A stretch of 64,000 nucleotides of DNA, taken from NCBI GenBank assembly GCA_047636995.1, contig JBLIGQ010000004.1, positions 1-64,000 on the forward strand, written 5' to 3'. The stretch is from JAQWQB01 sp047636995 (lineage in GTDB: Bacteria; Bacteroidota; Bacteroidia; Flavobacteriales_D; Sanyastnellaceae). Every line of letters begins with the position of its first letter. The stretch's first letter is position 1. Of this stretch, positions 41,077-48,795 are shown piece after piece. The notes below the pieces were generated by a model, which was not told the origin of the DNA, did no database searches, and saw nothing but the letters and a program-made list of their open reading frames with translations. Position numbers and translations under genes: made by a program.

Positions 41077-43140
41077 TTACTTCACAGAATCTGGGTAGGC
41101 GATTCGACTGTGATAGATATTCAATAACTTCTTGAGAAACACTTTTTTAACCTTCGTAATCTCCTTGAAAGTAATATCAGCATTTTCGAATTGTCCCATC
41201 TTTTGTTGGTGTGAAACAATGCTTTCAATCAAATTATTGAGTCTTTCTTCTGAATAATCAGGCAAACTTCGCGAGGCCGCCTCTACACTATCAGCCATCA
41301 TTAGCACAGCTGTCTCTCTTGAGAATGGCATTGGACCTGGATAACGAAATAAGGCTTCATCTACATCCTCTTCTCCCCTCTGGTTGACCGCTGTTCTGTA
41401 GAAGTATTCAACGCGCGTGGTCCCGTGATGAGAGCGGATGAAATCAATGACCTCCTCAGGAAGTCTATGCTTCCGGGCAAGCTCAATTCCTTTGATCACG
41501 TGATGAATAATTGTTCGTGCACTTTCTTCTTCGCCCATGTCATCATGCGGATTAATGCCATGTTGATTTTCAGTAAAGAACTGAGGCGCCTCCATTTTCC
41601 CAATATCGTGGTACAGCGCTCCTGCCCTCATCAGTAATACGTTGCCTCCTATTTCCCGTATTCCCTCTTCAGCCAAGTTCGCTACCTGCAAGGTATGCTG
41701 AAATGTTCCGGGAGCTTTCTCACTTAAGGCGCGCAGCAAATCATTGTTCGAGTCACTAATCTCTAGCAAACTGATTTCAGATAAAAATCCAAATGAGCGT
41801 TCAAAGAAGTAAATCAAAGGAAAAGCGAGCATTGACAGGAGGGCATTCCCCCCAAACCAAGCGTAATTAGATAAATGGATACCCGTAAACTGACCTTCCT
41901 GAACAATATTCAGGCCGAGGTAGGTAGCTGAGTAACTCAGAAAAATCACCACTGCCGCGTTGAAGAACTGTGATCGTTTCGCCAAAGTTTTCATTCCATA
42001 TAGCAAAAGGATTCCTGCGAAAATTTGAAGAAAAGCAAATTCAAATGAACTAGGAACAATGAAGCTCAACATGAAAACAATTACAATGTGCAAGAGCATG
42101 GCCAACTTTGCATCGTAAAAAGCGCGAAGGACAATGGGAACGATACAGATAGGCACAATGTAAATACTGAGCATCTCAAGCTGCAAGGTCACCTTCACAA
42201 TGAGTGCCATCAATACAATGAGCACCAATATGAAGGTCACTTTCGAGGGTGCATCCAGAATCTCTGGTTCCAACATGCGAAGAATAATCACAATACTTAT
42301 GAGTCCAAGGGTGATGAGCAGTCCTTGTCCCAAAAGAATAATCCACCAGCTTCTACCCTTTCCAACACGTTCCTCATAGGCATGGCTCACAGAATCAATT
42401 TCACGCAATTGTTCCAAGCCTATTTCTTCTCCTTGACGAATGATCAGTTCACCGGCCCTAAGCTTTCCTACATCCATTCTAACGGCCTCTAACTTTTGCT
42501 CAATGCTCCGTTGGGTGCGTTCTTCGTCATAAACCAAGTTAAATGCCCTGCCAGACTCTAAAACCTGCCGTTGTTTTATCCCCCCCACTTTACCATCCAA
42601 TAAAGCATTCCAAACACGTGTCATCTGCATGTTAACTCTGCTTCCAGAAAGAATTTCAGATCTTTTTACCTCGCTTGAATAAGCGCCGTCTATTAATTGC
42701 AGAGTTCCTTCCGGCGGAATTCCTTGATGGATGACTTCTAAATCTATGACTCCAATCTCAAAAAGAAGATCCCAGGTAGCTACACCCAAATCTTTTGCGC
42801 GCTGATTGCTGATTGAATCATTCCTAAATAGGGAGTCTGAAACAGAAACCATTCGTTGATACGCTTGCTCTTCATTGGTTCTATTAAACCGATACACAGG
42901 AACGGCTGCTGTGCGAATGGCTCTTCGCTCTGCTTGTACTTCTTCGTCAAGCTTCATCACCTTTAAGTCATAAGGCGAAACAAAATCTTCATACTGCCAG
43001 ACCCTGCCTTCACTGTACTCATATTTGAATTGGGCCTCTCTTGGATACAGATAGAGCAGCGTTACAAGACAGGCAGCAAACAAAAGGAAAACTAAAATCT
43101 GATTGTGGCTGTCGCGCAATCTTTCAAGGAGGTTTTGCAT
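41077..43140 (-). CDS. PgpH-type membrane HD-domain phosphodiesterase
   Basis: 687 residues. Order: N-terminal membrane segment, a large extracytoplasmic domain (about 35-265, 7TMR-HDED type), a block of about seven membrane segments (about 270-455), and a cytoplasmic HD domain with FQHTLQVANLAEEG, RAGALYHDIGKMEAP, and RSHHGTTRVEYFY. This is the layout of PgpH, a cyclic-di-AMP phosphodiesterase, so it probably lowers c-di-AMP in response to an external signal. It lies 13 nt downstream of the SLC13 transporter gene, likely co-transcribed. Confidence 0.9.
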   Translation of the reverse strand: MQNLLERLRDSHNQILVFLLFAACLVTLLYLYPREAQFKYEYSEGRVWQYEDFVSPYDLKVMKLDEEVQAERRAIRTAAVPVYRFNRTNEEQAYQRMVSVSDSLFRNDSISNQRAKDLGVATWDLLFEIGVIDLEVIHQGIPPEGTLQLIDGAYSSEVKRSEILSGSRVNMQMTRVWNALLDGKVGGIKQRQVLESGRAFNLVYDEERTQRSIEQKLEAVRMDVGKLRAGELIIRQGEEIGLEQLREIDSVSHAYEERVGKGRSWWIILLGQGLLITLGLISIVIILRMLEPEILDAPSKVTFILVLIVLMALIVKVTLQLEMLSIYIVPICIVPIVLRAFYDAKLAMLLHIVIVFMLSFIVPSSFEFAFLQIFAGILLLYGMKTLAKRSQFFNAAVVIFLSYSATYLGLNIVQEGQFTGIHLSNYAWFGGNALLSMLAFPLIYFFERSFGFLSEISLLEISDSNNDLLRALSEKAPGTFQHTLQVANLAEEGIREIGGNVLLMRAGALYHDIGKMEAPQFFTENQHGINPHDDMGEEESARTIIHHVIKGIELARKHRLPEEVIDFIRSHHGTTRVEYFYRTAVNQRGEEDVDEALFRYPGPMPFSRETAVLMMADSVEAASRSLPDYSEERLNNLIESIVSHQQKMGQFENADITFKEITKVKKVFLKKLLNIYHSRIAYPDSVK

Positions 43141-43153
43141 GGAGGCAAGTTAT

Positions 43154-44599
43154 TTAAAAATAAGCCAACCAAGGCTCCAACACAAGGGAACAGAATAGTG
43201 TAGCTACAACTGCAGCAACAATGTTCAAAACAAGTCCCGTTCGCGCCATTTGAGGAATAGAGATTTCACCGGTGGCAAAGACAATGGCATTTGGAGGAGT
43301 GGCCATTGGAAACATAAAGGCGCAACTTGCGGCCAGTGTAACAGGCACGGCAAATTGCAATGGAGATAACCCCATTCCATCTGCAATAGCAGCCACTACG
43401 GGTACAAATACCACTACCAGGGCCAGATTACTCATCACTTCGGTTAAAAACAAAGCAATCACAGTGAGGATGAGCATCATTCCTAAGATCCCAAATAGGG
43501 TTTGATCTATGAATAAGCCTGCTACAAATTCCATCAGGCCAGAAGATTTAAATGCATTTGCGAGGTTCAATCCTCCACCAAAAAGCAAAAGAATGCCCCA
43601 AGGCAGTCTAGAAGTATCTTCCCAAGTCAATAATTTCCCTTTTCCTTTACCTGCGTTGAAAATGAACAACAAGATCGCACTGAAGATGGCGATGCTTGTA
43701 TCATTCAATTGAATCACATTCTGGATGGAATTGATAAATGACTTAGTCACCCACAACAAAGCGGTACCAATGAAAACCCAAAGAACTAATCGTTCTGCAC
43801 CTGACAGCGCACCTAGTTTTTTATACTCTGATTGGATGAGTTCTTTTCCCCCTTCGAAATCAGGAATGCGCACCTTGTGCAAGACCCGCGTTAACAAGAA
43901 GTAAGTGAGCGTTAGCATGAGCAAAGAAAATGGCAAACCAATCACCATCCATTCTAAAAACCCAATTTTGATGCCATATCCTTCGCTAATGGCACCTGCC
44001 ATCGCTAGGTTCGGAGGCGTACCTACCAACGTGGCTATACCTCCGCAATTGGCCGCATAGGCAATACTCAACAACAGCACCACCGCAAATTTCTTTGCCA
44101 TTTTAGGGTCTTCTATCTTCCCCTTCACCAGGCCAATTACGCTGGCAGCAATGGGCAACATCATCAACGTAGTGGCCGTATTGCTAATCCACATACTTAG
44201 AAACGCTGTGGCAATCATGAAACCCATAATAATCCGTAATGCACTTGATCCTGAGATCAATACAATCCGAAGAGCAATGCGCTTGTGTAAATCCCACTTC
44301 TCCATTGCGAGGGCCAACATGAATCCTCCTAAAAACAAAAAGACAAATCGATCTCCATAGGGAGCCGTTGCTTCTTTCACGTTTGATATGCCTGTGAGCG
44401 GAAAAAGCACCACCGGCAACAAGGCTGTTACAGCCAAAGGCACGGCTTCAAAAATCCACCAGATGATCATCCAAGCGGCCACTGCAATCACTTGGCTTGC
44501 CTCTGTACCTATATTGGACCATTGCGCTAAATTCAATAAAAGAAATGCGAGCGGACCTGCAATGAGTCCTACCAGCTTGAGGTTTGGAAGTCCTTTCAC
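43154..44599 (-). CDS. SLC13/DASS family sodium-coupled anion transporter
   Basis: 481 residues with 11-12 membrane segments. The two family signature loops are SMWISNTATTLMMLPIA (first SNT) and LTEVMSNLALVVVFVPVVA (second, altered to SNL), plus CAFMFPMATPPNAIVFATG near the C-terminus. Members carry dicarboxylates, sulfate or phosphate with Na+. The substrate cannot be read from sequence. Its start overlaps the secreted phosphatase-like gene by 4 nt. A role as dicarboxylate uptake carrier in a marine bacterium is likely but unproven. Confidence 0.88.
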   Translation of the reverse strand: MKGLPNLKLVGLIAGPLAFLLLNLAQWSNIGTEASQVIAVAAWMIIWWIFEAVPLAVTALLPVVLFPLTGISNVKEATAPYGDRFVFLFLGGFMLALAMEKWDLHKRIALRIVLISGSSALRIIMGFMIATAFLSMWISNTATTLMMLPIAASVIGLVKGKIEDPKMAKKFAVVLLLSIAYAANCGGIATLVGTPPNLAMAGAISEGYGIKIGFLEWMVIGLPFSLLMLTLTYFLLTRVLHKVRIPDFEGGKELIQSEYKKLGALSGAERLVLWVFIGTALLWVTKSFINSIQNVIQLNDTSIAIFSAILLFIFNAGKGKGKLLTWEDTSRLPWGILLLFGGGLNLANAFKSSGLMEFVAGLFIDQTLFGILGMMLILTVIALFLTEVMSNLALVVVFVPVVAAIADGMGLSPLQFAVPVTLAASCAFMFPMATPPNAIVFATGEISIPQMARTGLVLNIVAAVVATLFCSLVLEPWLAYF

Positions 44600-45429
44600 A
44601 AGTTCACTACAATAAAAAGTGGATGATGATCTGAGATGAAGTAGCCGTATTTGATGAGTTCTTCAATGCAAATCCACTCAACATACAAATCTGTAAAGAT
44701 GTGATCAATGCGTTTGATGTAAGAACCGTCAGGATCAAAGGTGCAATAGGTTGTAAATTGATCTCTACACCTGTTTTGATTGCCTTCGAAACTATCTTTC
44801 AAAGGAGCGGCATTCAATAGTTTGAAGGCCGGCTCATCAGACTCTTCGTTGAAATCTCCCATTACAACAACATGATCTTCGGGGCTTGAAGACACATAGC
44901 CTCGGATGAGTTGCGCCGCATTTTCACGTGCAATTTCACCTACATGGGAAAAATGAGTATTGATGACCCGCAGCAATTTCCCGCTCTTCTTGTGTTGCAA
45001 AATGACAATTGTAGCAATGCGGGGCAATTCTGCATCCCAGCCAATGCTTCCCACGGAGCGGGGCCAAGAAGAAAGCCAAATGGTTTCGCCATGGACCAAT
45101 TCGAACTTGTTATGGTTGTAGAAAACAGGAGCAAATTCTCCCGCCGCCTTTCCATCGTTTCGTCCAACACCAAAATAAGAATGGTTGGGCAAACTTTCAT
45201 CAATAAATTGGGTTTGATGCGCCAATGCCTCTTGCACCCCAATGATATCTGGAAATACCATTGCTTGCGCCACCTCTACTCTACGTTCTGGCCAAGTTAG
45301 CGGGTCGTTCGAATTGTCATACCGAATATTAAAGGTCATAATTTGAACCTCCGTTTGCGCCAAAAAAGGCAACGAAATGGTTAAAAATAGGGAGACGAAA
45401 ATGGCTTGATGAAGTTTCAACATGGTCAT
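44596..45429 (-). CDS. Secreted endonuclease/exonuclease/phosphatase-fold protein
   Basis: 277 residues with a signal peptide (AIFVSLFLTISLPFLAQ). Fold motifs: MTFNIRYDN, DIIGVQEALAHQ (metal-binding Glu), RVINTHFSHVGE, VVMGDFNEESDEPA and the final RIDHIF ... SDHHPL (catalytic His). Related proteins hydrolyse phosphodiesters or sphingomyelin, or act as phosphatases; the substrate is unknown. A TATTTTCG box ends 6 nt before the ATG at 45429; a second ATG follows two codons later. Divergent from rlmD. Confidence 0.88.
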   Translation of the reverse strand: MTMLKLHQAIFVSLFLTISLPFLAQTEVQIMTFNIRYDNSNDPLTWPERRVEVAQAMVFPDIIGVQEALAHQTQFIDESLPNHSYFGVGRNDGKAAGEFAPVFYNHNKFELVHGETIWLSSWPRSVGSIGWDAELPRIATIVILQHKKSGKLLRVINTHFSHVGEIARENAAQLIRGYVSSSPEDHVVVMGDFNEESDEPAFKLLNAAPLKDSFEGNQNRCRDQFTTYCTFDPDGSYIKRIDHIFTDLYVEWICIEELIKYGYFISDHHPLFIVVNL

Positions 45430-45546
45430 AGTGGACGAAAATAAGAAGAAGAAGTGAATAGACCCTACATTAGGCTGATTTCAAGCACTTCTTAATTCAT
45501 CTAATTTTGCGCTCACTGAAACCGAACTTCGATGGCTTTCTTTTGA

Positions 45547-45554
45547 TACTTTTG
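45547..45554 (+). promoter_or_regulatory. -7 box of rlmD
   Basis: TACTTTTG, exact TAnnTTTG match, ending 4 nt before the rlmD ATG; another predicted leaderless start. Confidence 0.55.
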
Positions 45555-45558
45555 CCAA

Positions 45559-47016
45559 ATGGGAACTAGACCACAAAGACAATACAGAAGAGGCGAGATC
45601 ATTGAGGTAAAAATCACTGATGTAGCCTTTGGCGGAAAAGCAATTGCAAAAGTCCCTACCGAGAAGGGCGATTTCACTGTTTTCGTTCAGAATTCTTTTC
45701 CTGGCCAAACGGTTTTGGCTCGGGTTGTGAAATGTAAATCACGCTACGCGGAATGCAAGCTCGAACGCGTTTTGACTCGCGCACCAGAAGAAACAGACAC
45801 GTCTTTCCAAGCCATTCCAGGCGCACCTTATGCCACTATTCCCATAGAAGTTCAGCACAAGATGAAGGAAGATACAGCGCTTGATTTGTACCGAAGAATT
45901 GGCGGTATTACTGAAATCAATGACGTTTATGAAGGATTGATCGCGTCTCCTCTAACATGGCACTATCGAAACAAAATGGAATACTCTTTTTCGAGCATCG
46001 GTTTTGATATTGAAGCTGACGCGAAAGGAGAAGAAGCAGAGTTTGACGGATTTGCTTTGGGCTTCAAACACCGGGGTACGTGGTGGATGGTAGAAAACCT
46101 CGATGCAGATAGTGGTCTTTTCGATGCAGAAGTAGAATCGAAATTACACGTGTTAAGAAAATGGTGTGAAGCAACCGGGTTTCCAGCTTGGCATCCACCA
46201 AAAAGAGAAGGCTTCTTTCGCTTCTTTGTGGTGCGAAAGAGTTTTCACAGCAACAAGCTCCTTTTTAACCTTGTGACAACAAGTGACAACTTAGATCAAT
46301 TCAACCTTGAAGGGTTCATTGCTTGTATGAAGGAATTGTGGGGTGAACGCATCGAAGGGATCTTACATACCATCAATGATGACCAAGGCGAACGTGTTGA
46401 ATCACGGGCCGGGCAATCAAAAGTCATCTTTGGAGAGGAAAAAATATCAGAGCAAATAAATGGCTTGAACTTTACCATTAGCATGTCTAGCTTCTTCCAG
46501 ACCAACCCGAAAAGTGCTGAAATACTCTATTCTGATGTGGTGGAATTTGCAGCAGGAGAAGTTCAATCTGGTGATGTAATCATGGATTTATTCTGTGGTA
46601 CCGGCACCATTGCGCAGCTTCTGGCCAACGCCAATGATCTTCCTGTAATTGGTGTTGACATTGTAGAAAGTGCTATAAAAGACGCCAAAGAGAACGCTAA
46701 AATCAACAACGTTAGTGACGTAACTTTCTTTGCAGCTGACGTTGGAAAGTTTTTACGTGACTTCCCAGAATACCAAGGAAGAATTGGATCTGTAGTGCTT
46801 GACCCTCCCCGAGCTGGAATAGCGCCTAAAACCTTACTAAAGGTTATTTTGTTAGATGCCAAGCGCATTGTTTATGTATCATGTAATCCAGCAACACAGG
46901 CAAGAGATGCTGCTGTTCTTAAAGAAGCTGGGTATGCGCTTACACGTTTTAAGTTGGTAGATCAATTCCCACATACTTCGCATGTTGAAGCCATTGCTCA
47001 ATTTGACAAACAATGA
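45559..47016 (+). CDS. rlmD: 23S rRNA (uracil-C5)-methyltransferase, RlmD type
   Basis: 485 residues. An N-terminal TRAM domain (about 10-70, ITDVAFGGKAIAKV) is followed by the methyltransferase with MDLFCGTGTIAQLLA, VLDPPRAGI and YVSCNPATQARDAAVL (catalytic Cys). The four cluster cysteines of E. coli RlmD are not evident, as in RlmCD-type Gram-positive enzymes, so the exact target uridine is uncertain. Overlaps the following methyltransferase gene by 4 nt. Confidence 0.88.
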   Translation: MGTRPQRQYRRGEIIEVKITDVAFGGKAIAKVPTEKGDFTVFVQNSFPGQTVLARVVKCKSRYAECKLERVLTRAPEETDTSFQAIPGAPYATIPIEVQHKMKEDTALDLYRRIGGITEINDVYEGLIASPLTWHYRNKMEYSFSSIGFDIEADAKGEEAEFDGFALGFKHRGTWWMVENLDADSGLFDAEVESKLHVLRKWCEATGFPAWHPPKREGFFRFFVVRKSFHSNKLLFNLVTTSDNLDQFNLEGFIACMKELWGERIEGILHTINDDQGERVESRAGQSKVIFGEEKISEQINGLNFTISMSSFFQTNPKSAEILYSDVVEFAAGEVQSGDVIMDLFCGTGTIAQLLANANDLPVIGVDIVESAIKDAKENAKINNVSDVTFFAADVGKFLRDFPEYQGRIGSVVLDPPRAGIAPKTLLKVILLDAKRIVYVSCNPATQARDAAVLKEAGYALTRFKLVDQFPHTSHVEAIAQFDKQ

Positions 47017-47597
47017 ATGATTTAGACGAAGCTTATTGGTCTGAACGCTATCAAGAAGGACAAACGGGTTGGGACATTGGCTATGCCGCACCGCAACTGA
47101 TCGACTTTGCTACTGCGTTCCCCAAGGAAGCTCGTATTCTCATTCCTGGCGCAGGTAACGCATACGAGGCAGAAGCTTTATGGAAGATGGGGTATTCTAA
47201 TGTTTGTGTGGTAGACTTGACCAATGAGCCGCTCCAAGCTTTGCAGAATCGTGTCCCAGACTTCCCCGCTTCCCAGCTGATTCACAAAAATTTCTTCGAA
47301 GTCGAAGATCAGTTCGATCTGATTCTTGAACAAACGTTCTTTTGCGCTTTGGACCCAAGTCTTCGCTCTGATTATGCTTCACACATGTTCAAAATATTAG
47401 CCCCAGGGGGGAAATTGGGCGGATTACTTTTCAATTTTCCGCTAACAGAATCAGGTCCGCCATTTGGTGGTTCAGAAGCAGAATACCGCGCATTGTTCGA
47501 GCAGAAATTCACACTTCTTAACCTGCACACATCTACCCGATCAATTGAACCTCGAAACGGGAAAGAGTTCTTTTTCGAACTAGAGAAAAAGCAGTAA
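47013..47597 (+). CDS. TPMT-family SAM-dependent methyltransferase
   Basis: 194 residues. It starts with the family pattern YWSERYQEGQTGWDIGYAAP, followed by the SAM site ILIPGAGNAYEAEAL, VVDLTNEPL and LILEQTFFCAL. The family includes thiopurine and thiol or halide S-methyltransferases; bacterial members often detoxify thiols, metalloids or halides. The substrate is not evident. Overlaps rlmD by 4 nt and is followed by the PyrR-like gene 11 nt downstream. Confidence 0.88.
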   Translation: MNDLDEAYWSERYQEGQTGWDIGYAAPQLIDFATAFPKEARILIPGAGNAYEAEALWKMGYSNVCVVDLTNEPLQALQNRVPDFPASQLIHKNFFEVEDQFDLILEQTFFCALDPSLRSDYASHMFKILAPGGKLGGLLFNFPLTESGPPFGGSEAEYRALFEQKFTLLNLHTSTRSIEPRNGKEFFFELEKKQ

Positions 47598-47608
47598 TTT
47601 CGTAACGT

Positions 47609-48118
47609 ATGGAAGCGAAAGACCCTACCCTTATTTTAGACCATTGGGAAATCGAACAGAAGGTTCGAAGAATGGCACATCAAGTACTCGAAGAGCATTA
47701 CAAAGAGAAGCAAATTGTGTTTGTTGCGGTAAAAGGCATGGGGACACTTGTTGCTGAATTGCTGCTGCAAGAATTCACTAAAGCTTCAGATATCCCTGCT
47801 ACATTAGTGCATCTTGAGATTGACAAGCAGAAGCCCTTGAACTCCGAAATTGCTACTTCTGAGCCCTTAAAGTTTATGAAAGGCAAGATTGTGATTTTGA
47901 TAGATGACGTCTTGAACAGTGGAAGAACACTCATTTATGCTGCAAGTCATTTGCTTGATGCAGGGCCAAAAGTTCTACGAACGTTTGTTCTGGTTGACCG
48001 CATCCATCGCAAATTCCCGATTCGTGCTGACTATGTTGGATTGACGCTTTCAACGAACCTGAAAGAGCATGTAACAGTGGAAAAAGAGAATTCAAAATTT
48101 TCTGCTTACCTCGTTTAA
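47609..48118 (+). CDS. PyrR-like phosphoribosyltransferase
   Basis: 169 residues. The type I phosphoribosyltransferase site is VILIDDVLNSGRTLIYAA. The N-terminal helix and the stretch VLVDRIHRKFPIRADYVGLTLST are like PyrR, which in some bacteria is an RNA-binding regulator of pyrimidine genes and a weak uracil phosphoribosyltransferase. No pyrimidine gene is next to it, so its present role is open. Ends overlap aroK by 4 nt (convergent). Confidence 0.85.
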   Translation: MEAKDPTLILDHWEIEQKVRRMAHQVLEEHYKEKQIVFVAVKGMGTLVAELLLQEFTKASDIPATLVHLEIDKQKPLNSEIATSEPLKFMKGKIVILIDDVLNSGRTLIYAASHLLDAGPKVLRTFVLVDRIHRKFPIRADYVGLTLSTNLKEHVTVEKENSKFSAYLV

Positions 48119-48639
48119 TCTTCCGTCTTGGAGCTAATCAGTTGAAGCAAACGATCTAATTTCATTTTGCTCAACCCCAGCGCAGGAAAAACTAACTCAC
48201 AGTCTTCGTAGTATTCAACTCTACTCTCAAGGTGACTGGTAACAAAGGACTTAAGCTCGTCTTCAGACTTACCTTCAATGAGTGGCCGAGCTTCCTTTGC
48301 ATACATAAGCCTGTGAACCAATGATTGTATGTCCATCTGCAAGTAAATAGTGAGTCCATTTGCTTTCATGAACATTAGGTTGTCATAAAAACAAGGTGTC
48401 CCGCCACCAGTGGCCAAGACAAATTCTTGGTCTTCATTGACTGTTTCACGAAGGTACTTTCGCTCTAGCCCACGAAAGCCCGCTTCTCCTTGATCAGAAA
48501 AAATGTCTTGTACTGATTTCCCTTCACGTGCAATTATAATCCCATCAAGATCATGAAAAGGAACGTCTAGCTTTTTAGCTAGTCGCTTTCCTACGGAACT
48601 TTTGCCAGCCCCCATGTATCCCACTAGAAATATTCTCAT
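48115..48639 (-). CDS. aroK: Shikimate kinase
   Basis: 174 residues from the ATG at 48639 (a TTG three codons upstream is less likely). It phosphorylates shikimate in the aromatic amino acid pathway. Walker A is FLVGYMGAGKSSVGKRLA; the shikimate-binding residues are in HDLDG, RGLERKYLRE and ATGGGTPC; the lid has RPLIEG. A GACTTTTG -7-like box ends 6 nt before the ATG. Divergent from clpB. Confidence 0.95.
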   Translation of the reverse strand: MRIFLVGYMGAGKSSVGKRLAKKLDVPFHDLDGIIIAREGKSVQDIFSDQGEAGFRGLERKYLRETVNEDQEFVLATGGGTPCFYDNLMFMKANGLTIYLQMDIQSLVHRLMYAKEARPLIEGKSEDELKSFVTSHLESRVEYYEDCELVFPALGLSKMKLDRLLQLISSKTED

Positions 48640-48795
48640 TGGCAACAAAAGTCGGTATCAATTCGTCAGGTTTCACAATAACAATCGGAAATTTCGTCAG
48701 GAAAAAGGCAAAATTGATGTCAAAATTTATGAAATGAAGACTAAAATTCCTTTTGGGCACCAATTTGCAGATGATTCGCTAGCAAAACAATAACT

